From positions 3,968,001-4,032,000 of the forward strand of contig NZ_CDGG01000001.1 in the NCBI RefSeq assembly GCF_000821065.1: a stretch of DNA of 64,000 bases, in the 5' to 3' direction. Below are positions 17,070-26,494 of this stretch, in pieces. Position 1 is the stretch's first letter, and every line of letters starts with the position of its first letter. Source of the stretch: Oceanobacillus oncorhynchi (GTDB lineage: Bacteria > Bacillota > Bacilli > Bacillales > Amphibacillaceae). Under the pieces are notes generated by a model. The model did not search any database. It was given only the letters and a program-made list of their open reading frames with translations, and was not told where the DNA came from. The position numbers and the translations under genes were made by a program.

Positions 17070-18884
17070 ATGATAGAAGAAAGCAGAAGATATCGAAAAG
17101 ATGTGCCTGTTGAACAGACATGGGATTTAACAGATCTTTTTCCTGACAAAAAAAGCTGGGAGAAAGCATTGAAGGACATTGTCGAAGAAGCTGATCAAAT
17201 TACCACTTTTAAAGGAAAGCTTTCTGAAAATGCAAACACTTTATTACAAGCTATTAACTCTGTAGAAGCTTACCAGCAGAAGGTTATTCATGTTGCCGTT
17301 TATGCAAATTTATTAGTAAGTGCAGACGGGAGCGATCCTGTGAATCAGGGGGCTGCTGCAAAGAGCGGGGCTGCACTTGCTGCAATCCGCTCCAAGATTT
17401 CTTTCTTTGAAACAGAGCTTCTTAACCTGACTTCATCTGAAATCGAGCAGTTTATAGAAGATGAGCCTGGACTTGAAACATACCGGAAATATTTGTTTGA
17501 TATTTTAGAGCAGAAGGAGCATATTCTCTCACCTGAATTAGAGGAGGCTTTATCTGCGCTGGGTGAAGTTTTAGAAGCTCCACACAATATCTTTTCACGA
17601 AGCAAACAGTCCGATATACAGTTCAAAAGTGTAACAGACAGTCAGGGAAAAACACAGCCAATGAGTGAACCGTTATACGAAGAAAGTTATGAGTATTCAG
17701 AGGATACTGTATTGAGAAGGAACGCCTATGAGTCCTTTATAGAAACATTGGAACAATATAAAAATACGTATGCTGCTGCCTATCAGACAGAGATTACAAA
17801 ACAGGTACAGCTTTCCAAGTTAAGAAAATATGATTCTGTCACGGATATGCTTTTAGCACCACAGCAGGCAACCACGGAAATGTATCATAATCAATTAGAT
17901 GTTATCCAGGAAAAATTAGCTCCGCACATGCAGAAGTACGCGAAATTACTAAAAGAAAAGCTCGGGCTGGAAGAATTGCGATTCTGTGATTTAAAAGCTC
18001 CGCTGGACCCTGCGTTTAATCCGAGTACATCCTATGAAGAGGCTTCCGAGACCATTTTAAACGCACTCGATATCATGGGGCCGGAATATATCGAAGGAAT
18101 GAAAAAAGCATTATCAGACCGTTGGGTAGACCGTGCTGAAAATGTTGGTAAGGCAAGCGGCGCATTCTGTTCGAGCCCATACGGAGCACATCCATATATT
18201 CTGGTGACCTGGGCCGATAAAATGCGCAACGCCTTTATTCTTGCACATGAATTAGGGCATGCCGGTCACTTCTATTTAGCCGGTAAAAATCAGACGCTTT
18301 TTAATACACGACCGTCAACTTATTTTATTGAAGCACCTTCTACATTAAATGAACTGCTGCTTGCTGATCATTTAATGCACGCAAACAAAGATAATCCGCG
18401 GATGAAACGCTGGGTGATTACCCAATTATTGGGGACCTATTATCATAACTTTATTACACATCTATTAGAAGGCGCATTCCAGCGTAAGGTTTATGATTTG
18501 GCTGAAAAAGGTACTCCGTTAACAGCTGATGTTTTATGCAGAGAGAAACGTCAAGTATTAGAATCCTTCTGGGGAGACACCGTCACTTTTGATAATGGTG
18601 CAGGCTTAACATGGATGCGCCAGCAGCATTACTATATGGGTCTGTATCCATATACCTACTCTGCCGGTTTAACCGTCTCAACAACCATGGCTAAGCGGAT
18701 TCGTGAGGAAGGACAGCCTGCTGTGGATGACTGGTTAAACGTCTTAAAATCAGGCGGTACCAAGCGCCCGCTTGAGTTAATTAACGATGCAGGCATTGAT
18801 ATGTCCAATCCAAAAAATATCGAGATTGCGGTGGATTATGTCGGTTCATTAATCGATAAGTTAATCGAAAGCTATTCGGAATAA
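17070..18884 (+). CDS. pepF: Oligoendopeptidase F
   Basis: A 604-residue M3-family metallopeptidase that cleaves short peptides in the cytoplasm. The zinc-binding HELGH motif is at residues 393-397, with a second ligand Glu expected in IEAPSTLNEL downstream. The N-terminal PVEQTWDLTDLFPD and the C-terminal YYMGLYPYTYSAGLTVS are typical of PepF. I use the ATG at 17070: TTGGGAGGA ends a few bases before it, and an ATG two codons earlier is too close to that site. Appears monocistronic, with a terminator shared with the convergent acetyltransferase gene. Confidence 0.95.
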   Translation: MIEESRRYRKDVPVEQTWDLTDLFPDKKSWEKALKDIVEEADQITTFKGKLSENANTLLQAINSVEAYQQKVIHVAVYANLLVSADGSDPVNQGAAAKSGAALAAIRSKISFFETELLNLTSSEIEQFIEDEPGLETYRKYLFDILEQKEHILSPELEEALSALGEVLEAPHNIFSRSKQSDIQFKSVTDSQGKTQPMSEPLYEESYEYSEDTVLRRNAYESFIETLEQYKNTYAAAYQTEITKQVQLSKLRKYDSVTDMLLAPQQATTEMYHNQLDVIQEKLAPHMQKYAKLLKEKLGLEELRFCDLKAPLDPAFNPSTSYEEASETILNALDIMGPEYIEGMKKALSDRWVDRAENVGKASGAFCSSPYGAHPYILVTWADKMRNAFILAHELGHAGHFYLAGKNQTLFNTRPSTYFIEAPSTLNELLLADHLMHANKDNPRMKRWVITQLLGTYYHNFITHLLEGAFQRKVYDLAEKGTPLTADVLCREKRQVLESFWGDTVTFDNGAGLTWMRQQHYYMGLYPYTYSAGLTVSTTMAKRIREEGQPAVDDWLNVLKSGGTKRPLELINDAGIDMSNPKNIEIAVDYVGSLIDKLIESYSE

Positions 18885-18949
18885 TTTGTTTTAAATTTTA
18901 ATGCTTTCTATCTAACTTGACAACAATCGTAATAGCAGTCCCAGCTCCG

Positions 18950-18990
18950 CCAAAAAGCCAGACAGGTATTATGCCAGTCTGGCTTTTTGG
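18950..18990. terminator. Bidirectional terminator between pepF and the acetyltransferase gene
   Basis: Perfect stem CCAAAAAGCCAGAC / GTCTGGCTTTTTGG around a 13-nt loop, with A and T tracts on both sides, between convergent genes. A fragment resembling the repeat module (AATAGCAGTCCCAG) lies just left of it. Confidence 0.88.
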
Positions 18991-19011
18991 TATTTTTGGA
19001 AAAGCTGCGCC

Positions 19012-19581
19012 TCACCTGTCCCACTCGGCTCGCAATATCCCATATACTTCCCGGTCATGAATCGTATCCCCTATCACTTCATCCGCCCGTATGGTTCCTT
19101 CATGTTTAAAACCCAGTCTTTCAGGGACCGCCGCACTTTTTTTATTCTTTACGGCTGTTTTAATCTCCACTTTATTTAATTCCAATTCGTGAAATGCATA
19201 ATTCACCATTGCAGCACAGGTAAGTGTCATGATTCCTTTATTTGTATATGCTTCTCCAAGCCAGTATCCAATTTCCGTTTTCTTTACTTTCCAATCAAAA
19301 TATAAGAAACCGATGGACCCGGCTAATTTTTCCTTATACCATATCCCGGCCCAAAAGCCCTCTTTATTTACGAAACGAAATAAGGACCTTTTAATAAAAC
19401 TTTTGGAATCCTCCATCTGATTGGTTACAGACGGAAAGGATAACCAGTTGCTTAAAAAATCTTTGTTGGCGCTGACTAAATCAAATAAGTTTTCTGCATC
19501 GTTTTCTTCCAGCAACGAAATCATGATCTCTGGATTGACTTGATTATATAGCAGCTGCTCCCCCTCCTCCTTCTCGTTCAT
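19012..19581 (-). CDS. GNAT acetyltransferase, RimJ/RimL type
   Basis: A protein of up to 189 residues with the RimJ/RimL-like fold: WAGIWYKEKLAGSIGF, the KKTEIGYWLGEAYTNKGIMT block that carries the acetyl-CoA loop, ELNKVEIKTAVKNKKS and RLGFKHEGTIR. Similar proteins acetylate N-terminal residues of ribosomal proteins or small molecules; the substrate here is unknown. The start is uncertain. An ATG opens the frame at 19581 without a clear site, while a very strong AAGGAGGAGGGG lies inside the first codons, so translation may begin further in. ATG residue 20 lacks its own site. Confidence 0.82.
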   Translation of the reverse strand: MNEKEEGEQLLYNQVNPEIMISLLEENDAENLFDLVSANKDFLSNWLSFPSVTNQMEDSKSFIKRSLFRFVNKEGFWAGIWYKEKLAGSIGFLYFDWKVKKTEIGYWLGEAYTNKGIMTLTCAAMVNYAFHELELNKVEIKTAVKNKKSAAVPERLGFKHEGTIRADEVIGDTIHDREVYGILRAEWDR

Positions 19582-19680
19582 TCGCGTTTAAGCTTCACGT
19601 TTTTTCATGATAAACGAATGCCTTTTTTTAAAACAAGTTATTTTCTTCATTCTATCACTTATTTACTTCTGTCCATAAGA

Positions 19681-19717
19681 AAAACAGCTACAGAAACAAA
19701 TATTCCATAGCTGTTTT
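19681..19717 (-). terminator. Terminator of the hemEHY region
   Basis: AAAACAGCTA / TAGCTGTTTT stem. On the minus strand the stem ends in TTTTTC, just past the hemY stop. Confidence 0.8.
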
Positions 19718-19733
19718 AAATCATATATCCAAC

Positions 19734-21140
19734 TTATTTATTTTGAGTCAATGCTTCTATTGCCAATTCTGCACCCTTTTGTCCGTGCTCAATACAATCC
19801 GGAAGTCCTGTACCGTCATAGGAGCTGCCAATCAGCTCCAGGTTTGGAAGCTGGCTGGCTACATAATCGCGGACCCTGCTGACAAGCTCTAAATGCCCTG
19901 TGTGGTACTGTGGTCTTGCCTCAATAAATCTAGTAATCTCATAAAATAAAGGCTTTCCCTTTACTTTCATTACTTTATTTAAATCCTTCAAGACAATATC
20001 CACAAGCGTCTCGTCTGATTCTTTTACAATCTCCTGATCATCAGGTTTTCCGACATAACAGCGCAATAAAGCTTTCCCTGCAGGTGCAGTTCCTTCCCAT
20101 TTACGATGGGTCCACGTGCATGCAGTGAAGCGGTAATTACTATTTCTAGTAACCAAAAACCCGGTTCCATCTAAATCACGCTTAATTTGTTTTTCATCAA
20201 AAGCAAGTACGACATTTGCTGTGGATGTCGCCGGAATAGCATATAATTCCTGCAGCGGAGCATGCTTACTCAGCATTCCGGGAACCTGAGTATGCGGAAC
20301 TGCTGCTAAAACAAAATCTGCTGCTAACACCTCTCCTGAATCTAATAGAAGATGATACCCTGTTTCCTTCTTCTCTATATGATTCACTTTATTTTCACGG
20401 AGAATTTTCACCGTATCCAGCTTTGCTTCAAGCGCATCAACAAGCTTCTGTAAACCGTTTGTAAAAGAGAAAAACTGTCCTTGGGCAGGCTTACTGTTTT
20501 TTGCCGGTTTCGACATGGTCTTACGGAGACCTTTCATAACACTGCCATATTCCTGCTCCATTTTTCCAAAAACAGGGTATATTGCCTCCAGACTCATTTG
20601 ATCAATATCACCAGAATGAATTCCGGAAAGCAGCGGATCAATTTGATTAACTACCACTTGGTCCCCAAAACGGCGACGCATAAAATGTCCTAATGATTCG
20701 TCCCCGGACCGTTTTTTTCTTGGTATAATCAGATCCATTAATCCACGGATTTTACCTGTCAACGTAAAGGAATTTGAACGCAGAAGCGGTCCAACTTCTT
20801 TTGGCACACCCATAAATGCACCCTTTGGCATTTTATGCAGCCGATTTTTAATCAGCATAAAGGACTGCCCGGTAGAATTACGTCTTGTTTGATCAAGTAT
20901 ACCCAATTCCTCTGCCAAATTCATTGCAGCCGGTTTACGTGCTAAAAGTGAGTCTGGTCCTTTCTCAATCGTAAACCCGTCTCTTTTTATCGTATGAATG
21001 CGTCCTCCCAGCCGGTTAGAACCTTCCACTAATGTAATATCAATTGGAAGGTTTGCTGATTTCACTTGTTTTTGCAAGTGATAGGCGGCTGATAAACCTG
21101 TCATCCCGCCGCCGACAATTACTACTTTTTTTCTATCCAT
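19734..21140 (-). CDS. hemY: HemY/CgoX, coproporphyrinogen III oxidase (protoporphyrinogen oxidase type)
   Basis: A 468-residue FAD enzyme that oxidises the porphyrinogen ring. In Firmicutes the coproporphyrin-dependent route makes coproporphyrin III its product. The N-terminal KKVVIVGGGMTGLSAAYHL is the dinucleotide-binding GxGxxG motif, followed by EGSNRLGGRI. The C-terminal IGSSYDGTGLPDCIEHG is the FAD-closing motif. The ATG at 21140 overlaps the hemH stop codon (TGATG), so the two are translationally coupled. Last gene of the hemEHY order, followed by a terminator. Confidence 0.96.
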   Translation of the reverse strand: MDRKKVVIVGGGMTGLSAAYHLQKQVKSANLPIDITLVEGSNRLGGRIHTIKRDGFTIEKGPDSLLARKPAAMNLAEELGILDQTRRNSTGQSFMLIKNRLHKMPKGAFMGVPKEVGPLLRSNSFTLTGKIRGLMDLIIPRKKRSGDESLGHFMRRRFGDQVVVNQIDPLLSGIHSGDIDQMSLEAIYPVFGKMEQEYGSVMKGLRKTMSKPAKNSKPAQGQFFSFTNGLQKLVDALEAKLDTVKILRENKVNHIEKKETGYHLLLDSGEVLAADFVLAAVPHTQVPGMLSKHAPLQELYAIPATSTANVVLAFDEKQIKRDLDGTGFLVTRNSNYRFTACTWTHRKWEGTAPAGKALLRCYVGKPDDQEIVKESDETLVDIVLKDLNKVMKVKGKPLFYEITRFIEARPQYHTGHLELVSRVRDYVASQLPNLELIGSSYDGTGLPDCIEHGQKGAELAIEALTQNK

Positions 21141-22075
21141 CAGGAAGCACACTTTACTTTCTTTAATACAACATTTGCTAATGTTTCAATAAATGCTGGG
21201 TGAGCGTTTGGCATCTCCGGACGGTAGTAGCTTGCTCCAATCTCATCACAGACTACTTTACATTCATAATCATTATCGTATAGCACCTCAAGATGATCTG
21301 CTACAAATCCGACAGGTGTATATATAAATGCTTTGTACCCTTCTTTGTTATACAATTCACGAGTTAAATCCTGTACATCTGGACCAAGCCAAGGATCTGG
21401 TGTGTTCCCTTCACTTTGCCAGCCTACTTCATAATTTTTCACATTAGCAGCCTCTGCTATTAATTGTGCTGTTTCCTCTAACTGCTGTTTGTACGGATCG
21501 CCATTTTGAAGAATTTTCTCCGGCAAACTATGGGCAGATACGATTAATACCGCATTCTTTTTTTCTTCGGCAGGCATTTCTGCAAAGGTATTTTGCACAC
21601 CTTTTGCCCAGAAGTCAATAAACCCTGGTTCCGTATACCAATCCTGTACAGATTCAATGTTTATACCATGTTTTTCAGCAGTACTATTCGCCCGTTCGTT
21701 ATATGATTTCACGCTGAATGTAGAATAATGTGGCGCTAAAACAATGGAAACTGCTTCTTCAATACCGTCTTTTGCCATTTCCTCTACGGCATCCTCAATA
21801 AATGGAGCAATATGCTTTAAACCGATATATGCTTTAAATTCAAATTCATCCTGTACTTCATTCAGCTTGTTTTCTAAAGCATTTGTTTGTTCCTTTGTTA
21901 TTTTTGCTAAAGGGGAAATGCCGCCAATTGCTTCATAACGATCCTTTAAATCCTGTAAGGCTTCTGGATCAGGTTTTCTGCCGTGACGAATATGTGTGTA
22001 GTAAGGTTCAATATCTTCTTCTTTATATGGCGTACCGTATGCCATTACTAATAATCCTAATTTCTTTTTTTCCAT
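21140..22075 (-). CDS. hemH: Ferrochelatase HemH/CpfC
   Basis: A 311-residue ferrochelatase that inserts iron into coproporphyrin (Firmicute route). [11 protein letters not shown] at the start, [15 protein letters not shown], the active-site [31 protein letters not shown] and [17 protein letters not shown] (catalytic Glu) are the family blocks. I use the ATG at 22075, eight bases after CGAGGTG; an in-frame TTG two codons earlier is too near. Coupled to hemY by a 1-base stop-start overlap. A strong GC-rich hairpin separates it from hemE. Confidence 0.96.
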   Translation of the reverse strand: MEKKKLGLLVMAYGTPYKEEDIEPYYTHIRHGRKPDPEALQDLKDRYEAIGGISPLAKITKEQTNALENKLNEVQDEFEFKAYIGLKHIAPFIEDAVEEMAKDGIEEAVSIVLAPHYSTFSVKSYNERANSTAEKHGINIESVQDWYTEPGFIDFWAKGVQNTFAEMPAEEKKNAVLIVSAHSLPEKILQNGDPYKQQLEETAQLIAEAANVKNYEVGWQSEGNTPDPWLGPDVQDLTRELYNKEGYKAFIYTPVGFVADHLEVLYDNDYECKVVCDEIGASYYRPEMPNAHPAFIETLANVVLKKVKCAS

Positions 22076-22165
22076 TTCCAATACACCTCGTTACATTTTG
22101 TTATTCCGTAGTTAGAAACTATACCATTTTATACATCTGTTTGACAGATAGGATTTAACTGTTTG

Positions 22166-22188
22166 ACCCGGGCTTCATTAGCCCGGGT
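22166..22188 (-). other. GC-rich hairpin between hemE and hemH
   Basis: Perfect 9-bp stem ACCCGGGCT / AGCCCGGGT with a 5-nt loop, directly after the hemE stop. On the minus strand it is followed by CAAACAG rather than a T-run, so it is not a standard terminator. It could attenuate, or protect the 3' end of the hemE transcript. Confidence 0.65.
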
Positions 22189-22195
22189 TTGTTCC

Positions 22196-23233
22196 TCAAT
22201 TTTGGTTGGAATAGCTGTGAATAAAATCTGTCAGCCGTTTTAAGGTTTCCGGCTTAATATCAGGAGTAACACCATGACCAAGGTTAAAGACATAGCCTTC
22301 TGTGTTCATTCCTTGATCAAGAATCGCTTTCGTTCTTTTTTCAATTGTCTCCCAATTACTAAGTAAAATTGCAGGGTCCAGATTTCCTTGTAGTGCTTTC
22401 GTTACACCTAAGCTTCTCGCTTCTTCCACGGAAGTGCGCCAATCCAGGCCAATGACATCGACAGGCAGGTCATTCCACTCGAGCAGAAGATGTCTTGCTC
22501 CTACACCAAAGGTAATCAGCGGTACATCATATTTTTTTAACGCTGAAAAAATATCCATCATGACTGGTTTCATAAAATAACGGTAATCTTCCACGTTTAA
22601 TGCGCCGACCCAAGAATCAAAGATTTGAATCGCACTTGCACCAGCTTTAATTTGCGCTTCTGCATAACGAATAATCATTTTTGACAATTTATCCATTAAT
22701 GCAAACCAAGTCTGTGGTTCACGATACATTAACGCTTTTGTTTTCGTATAGTTTTTTGAAGGTCCGCCTTCAATCATATAGCTCGCTAATGTAAACGGCG
22801 CTCCGGAAAAGCCGATCAATGGTACATCAAGCTGTTCCTCTGTCAGCAGGCGTATGGTATCCAGCACATAAGGAACATCACTTTCCGGATTGATCTCACC
22901 AAGCTTTTCTATATCCTGCATACTCCGGATTGGCTGGTCGATCACTGGTCCAATTCCGCTTTTGATTTCTACATCTACCCCGATAGCCGGCAGAGGCGTC
23001 ATAATATCCTTATAAAGAATCGCCGCATCCACTCCGTAATTTTCTACCGGAAGTCTTGTAACATAAGCACAAAGCTCCGGCTGATGAGTAATTTCAAACA
23101 GGGAATATTTTTCTTTTAATGCCCGGTATTCTGGTTGGGACCTTCCAGCCTGGCGCATAAACCAAGCTGGCGTGTAGTCTGTTTTCTTTCCGCGATATGC
23201 GTCTAAAATAGTTGTATTTTTTACTTTTGCCAT
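22196..23233 (-). CDS. hemE: Uroporphyrinogen decarboxylase HemE
   Basis: A 345-residue enzyme that removes four carboxyl groups from uroporphyrinogen III to give coproporphyrinogen III. The signature [16 protein letters not shown] near residues 22-37 holds the substrate-binding Arg residues. [39 protein letters not shown] and [10 protein letters not shown] are the further family blocks. AAAGGATGAACGTTGC precedes the ATG. First gene of the hem group; promoter elements lie near 23293-23322. Confidence 0.97.
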   Translation of the reverse strand: MAKVKNTTILDAYRGKKTDYTPAWFMRQAGRSQPEYRALKEKYSLFEITHQPELCAYVTRLPVENYGVDAAILYKDIMTPLPAIGVDVEIKSGIGPVIDQPIRSMQDIEKLGEINPESDVPYVLDTIRLLTEEQLDVPLIGFSGAPFTLASYMIEGGPSKNYTKTKALMYREPQTWFALMDKLSKMIIRYAEAQIKAGASAIQIFDSWVGALNVEDYRYFMKPVMMDIFSALKKYDVPLITFGVGARHLLLEWNDLPVDVIGLDWRTSVEEARSLGVTKALQGNLDPAILLSNWETIEKRTKAILDQGMNTEGYVFNLGHGVTPDIKPETLKRLTDFIHSYSNQN

Positions 23234-23292
23234 GCAACGTTCATCCTTTATATTCTTTTTCCATCTCTAACTATATCTATTTATCGCATTTC

Positions 23293-23348
23293 TGTATAGG
23301 GTTACGATTTGTTTGTCATCAAATTGTCTCATTTTATAATCATTCTAA
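23293..23348 (-). promoter_or_regulatory. Candidate hemE promoter with PerR-box-like palindrome
   Basis: On the minus strand TTGATG (23317-23322) and TATACA (23293-23298) are 18 bp apart. Just upstream, 23334-23348 reads TTATAATCATTCTAA, which differs at one position from the PerR box TTATAATnATTATAA. The box lies upstream of the -35, so a simple blocking role is not obvious. Confidence 0.4.
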
Positions 23349-23377
23349 AAAGATATTTCTTATAAAACGAAACTTCA

Positions 23378-23515
23378 CTCAGTAGGAGTTTTGTTCTTCT
23401 CCCACTGGGTTAGCCTAAGTGATTCAGGGAGTTAGCGTCCGTTATCTCCCGCATAAATAAATTTATCTTTACGCTTTTTTTTGAGGCGAGATTTTACGGA
23501 CGGTTCTCTGTGATA
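23378..23515. repeat. Paired inverted repeats downstream of pbpF
   Basis: Two hairpin-forming segments between pbpF and hemE. CAGTAGGAG / CTCCCACTG pair around a 10-nt loop near 23379-23408. GTCCGTTATCTCCCGC near 23438-23453 pairs with GCGAGATTTTACGGAC near 23486-23501 with two mismatches or bulges. The right-hand one may end pbpF transcripts. No ORF is present. Confidence 0.55.
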
Positions 23516-23533
23516 AAACGAACCGGCAAGATA

Positions 23534-25735
23534 TTAGAAAAAGGATACGGATGTGGAATGAGAACCTTCCATATTGGTAATGGGATCAACCGGAACGACA
23601 TAATACGTTTCGTTGCGGAACCAAACATCATCAACGATAAATTCTGTTTCTCCTTCCACTTCTCCGACCAGCTCATCTGTACCTTCTTCTTCTTTATAAA
23701 TACGGTAGACGACTCGATCATCTGTGGAGCCTTCCCAGCTAAGCTTTCCTTTCAATAAAGCAAATCCGCCAAAGGTATAGCTTGCATCTACATGCTCGAT
23801 GACTGGTAAATCAATCGGCTCCGGCAAAGCTTCTACACCTTCTGGCATCTCAAAGGACGCTGTTAATCCAGAACCCGTCTGGTTATCGATATCGGTCAAT
23901 ATTTTTTTGGTCAAGGACGTCGGGTAAGAACTTCCTCCTGTCAAATAATGCTCTGCATCAGACCGATCATAGCCCATCCACATAGCCGTAACATAATCGG
24001 GTGTATAGCCTACAAACCAGGCATCCTTTGACGCTCCGTCAACAGCTGGATGCTGTGTTGTTCCTGTTTTCCCAGCAAGCTCCTTACCATAGTAGCCGGA
24101 GCTTGCTGTCCCTGTCCGGACGGTTTCTTTAAGCATTTCTGTCATATCCCAGGCAACCTGCGGGGTAAATACTTCTTCGCTGCTTGATTCCGACTGATAA
24201 ATAATTTCCCCGTTACGGTCTTTTATCTCCGCTATTGCTGTCGCTTTCGACATTTCTCCATTATTTGCAAAGGTCTGGAAGCTTTGGGCCATTTGCAGCG
24301 GCGTGACCCCTTTATTTAAACCTCCCAGTGCAATCGACAATCCTTTATCCTCGATTGGCATCCCCATTTTCTCCAGATAGGATTTCGAATTGTCTATTCC
24401 AATTTCGTTAAGCAGCCAGACTGCAGAGGTATTTGTTGATTCAACAATCGCTTGATAAATCGTTATGTTATTCTTATATTCTCCACTAACATTGGTTGCT
24501 TCATACCCGTCTATATCCATATATTGATCAGGGATAATTGTATAAGGATTATACTCGTCTTCCTGCATCAACGCAGGTCCATACACAGCAACTGGTTTAA
24601 AGGTTGACCCCGGCTGCCGCTGTACATTTGTCCGGTTTAAATCACCAAAGCTATAATCCCGTCCGCCGATAGCCGAGACAATATGTCCGTTATTCTTATC
24701 CAGCATAACAAAGGCTCCCTCTGTCCCCTCTGTATTCCCAGGGAAGAAAGCATCCTCTTGAAAGTTCTGATAAGCAACCTGCTGAAAATCTTCATTCATA
24801 TAGACAGTAATATCATAGCCTCCGCTTTGCAATTCGGCAAAGCTTAAGTCATGCGCTTCCGCAGCCTCTTTTATAGCAATATCAACATAGCTGTCGACCC
24901 AGGGATTCGTTCCTCTTTCTTCTTCTTTCAGATTGATTCCTAATCCTTTTTCCTGCTCTGCAGCCATTGTTTCTTCATCTATAAAGCCGGCTGATTCCAT
25001 GGTCATTAAAACAACATTTCTGCGCTCTGCTGCTTTATCAGGATGATTTAAAGGCGAATATCCATTGGGTGCCTTCATTAACCCGGCAAGCAGTGCTCCC
25101 TCAGATATCGTTAACTCATCAACATCTTTTGAAAAGAAATATTCTGAAGCCTTCTGCAGGCCATATACTCCCTCTCCAAAGTAAACCTGGTTCACATATA
25201 ACTCTAATATCTCGTCCTTGCTGAGTCTGCGCTCCAGATAAAGTGACGCCATCATTTCTTTTATTTTTCTTGTCCAGGATTTATCATTTGACAAAAAAAG
25301 ATTTTTAGATAATTGCTGTGTGATGGTGCTTCCGCCCTCTACTTTGCTTCTCGCTAAAATATCACGGTAAACAGCTCTGCTGATCGACTGCAGATCAATT
25401 CCCTGATGCTCATAAAACCGGCGATCTTCCACTGCAACAAATGCTTCCAGAACATGGTCTGGTATATGGTCTGTTGAAACATACTCTCTGTTCTCGTTGT
25501 ATAATGTCCGGATAACTTCTCCATTCTCTGTGCGGATAGTGGTCGTCAAATCAAGCTGTAAATCTTCCTCATTGGCAATCATTTTCCCGCCTAAAATGAG
25601 CAGACCATAGCCGCTTAATAATAAAAGAAAAACAGCAGCGACGGCTATTCCCAGCCATTTGATTTTTTGTCGAAAAACATTCTTCTGCTGTTTTTTGCGT
25701 TCGTTTCTTTTTTCATTTCTTCGCTCGCTTCTCAT
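23534..25735 (-). CDS. pbpF: Class A penicillin-binding protein (PBP1A/PbpF type)
   Basis: A 733-residue bifunctional peptidoglycan synthase. A basic cytoplasmic start and one membrane helix (about 27-50) anchor it. The glycosyltransferase domain has AVEDRRFYEHQG (Glu103) and ITQQLSKNLFLS. The transpeptidase domain shows SxxK as STFKP near 376, SxN as STN near 431 and KTGTT near 556. The last 80 or so residues form a fibronectin-like tail. GAGGTG lies upstream of the ATG. Its position before hemE and beside hmoB equals pbpF of B. subtilis, a sporulation/germination-related PBP; that role here is inferred. Confidence 0.94.
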   Translation of the reverse strand: MRSERRNEKRNERKKQQKNVFRQKIKWLGIAVAAVFLLLLSGYGLLILGGKMIANEEDLQLDLTTTIRTENGEVIRTLYNENREYVSTDHIPDHVLEAFVAVEDRRFYEHQGIDLQSISRAVYRDILARSKVEGGSTITQQLSKNLFLSNDKSWTRKIKEMMASLYLERRLSKDEILELYVNQVYFGEGVYGLQKASEYFFSKDVDELTISEGALLAGLMKAPNGYSPLNHPDKAAERRNVVLMTMESAGFIDEETMAAEQEKGLGINLKEEERGTNPWVDSYVDIAIKEAAEAHDLSFAELQSGGYDITVYMNEDFQQVAYQNFQEDAFFPGNTEGTEGAFVMLDKNNGHIVSAIGGRDYSFGDLNRTNVQRQPGSTFKPVAVYGPALMQEDEYNPYTIIPDQYMDIDGYEATNVSGEYKNNITIYQAIVESTNTSAVWLLNEIGIDNSKSYLEKMGMPIEDKGLSIALGGLNKGVTPLQMAQSFQTFANNGEMSKATAIAEIKDRNGEIIYQSESSSEEVFTPQVAWDMTEMLKETVRTGTASSGYYGKELAGKTGTTQHPAVDGASKDAWFVGYTPDYVTAMWMGYDRSDAEHYLTGGSSYPTSLTKKILTDIDNQTGSGLTASFEMPEGVEALPEPIDLPVIEHVDASYTFGGFALLKGKLSWEGSTDDRVVYRIYKEEEGTDELVGEVEGETEFIVDDVWFRNETYYVVPVDPITNMEGSHSTSVSFF

Positions 25736-25853
25736 AAGTTCACCTCAAGTAGCATATACGCATTCATTATACGTTATTCTCATCTTTTGATAAAGAATGG
25801 ACATCCTTAAATTACAAGTACATTCGACAAAAGGGTATTATTTTCAATATTAT

Positions 25854-25881
25854 TTGTATTTGTGTACAATTTAATTATAAG
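25854..25881 (+). promoter_or_regulatory. Probable promoter of hmoB
   Basis: TTGTAT (25854-25859), 16-bp spacer, TATAAG (25876-25881), about 40 bp ahead of the start codon. No clear Fur box was seen around it. Confidence 0.45.
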
Positions 25882-25921
25882 TAGATATTCAAAGAAGGTC
25901 GACAATTGAAGGAGGAATTTT

Positions 25922-26419
25922 ATGAAAGCATTTATGTCCAGAGGAACGATTCATTTTTTAGAAACATTGGAGAAAAAAAATAAGCATATTGACTTTTACT
26001 TTATCGCCAGTAATGATGGCGGTATCGCCTATTATGAAAACAGCTCTAAAAATATTTTTTCAGCCGGTCAAGCCTTTGATGTATTAAAATCGGTTGGCGA
26101 ATTATCTAAGGAAGGGTATGTGGTTATGAATCATCTCCCTATCTCAGAAGACAGCAGCCCCGCCTTTGAATATCGTATGAAGCATAGTGACAGCGGCATT
26201 GAAAAAATGGAAGGCTTTCAAGCATGGCGTTTTTTACGTCAGGAAAAATCAAGTAAATATGTGGTTTTAACACAGTGGAAATCGTTTGCTGATTTTGAGA
26301 ACTGGAAAAACTCCGATCAATTTAAAAAAGCTCATGATTCGCAGCAGGCAAAACAGCCGAGTTACTTTATGGAGCGTCCGTTTGTTATTTCAGGGCATAT
26401 GCATGAGAAGGAAGAATAA
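25922..26419 (+). CDS. hmoB: Haem-degrading monooxygenase HmoB (YhgC)
   Basis: A 165-residue antibiotic-biosynthesis-monooxygenase (ABM) fold protein matching HmoB in length and layout. The C-terminal ABM domain (about 65-160) has EGFQAWRFLRQEKSSKYVVL, TQWKSFADFENW and the closing YFMERPFVISGH. HmoB opens haem to release iron. GGAGGAATTTT precedes the ATG. In B. subtilis the gene also flanks pbpF and the hem genes, so synthesis and breakdown of haem are adjacent. Divergent from pbpF. Confidence 0.92.
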   Translation: MKAFMSRGTIHFLETLEKKNKHIDFYFIASNDGGIAYYENSSKNIFSAGQAFDVLKSVGELSKEGYVVMNHLPISEDSSPAFEYRMKHSDSGIEKMEGFQAWRFLRQEKSSKYVVLTQWKSFADFENWKNSDQFKKAHDSQQAKQPSYFMERPFVISGHMHEKEE

Positions 26420-26494
26420 ATACAGAAAACGAACATCTATGCAGCAGGTTGTTTTCGGACAATTCCCTTTAATAATCGTTTCATCAAGAAAAAC

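Noticed and set aside
25800-25920. Fur box upstream of hmoB
   Set aside because: AT-rich sequence but no 7-1-7 palindrome close to TGATAATnATTATCA.
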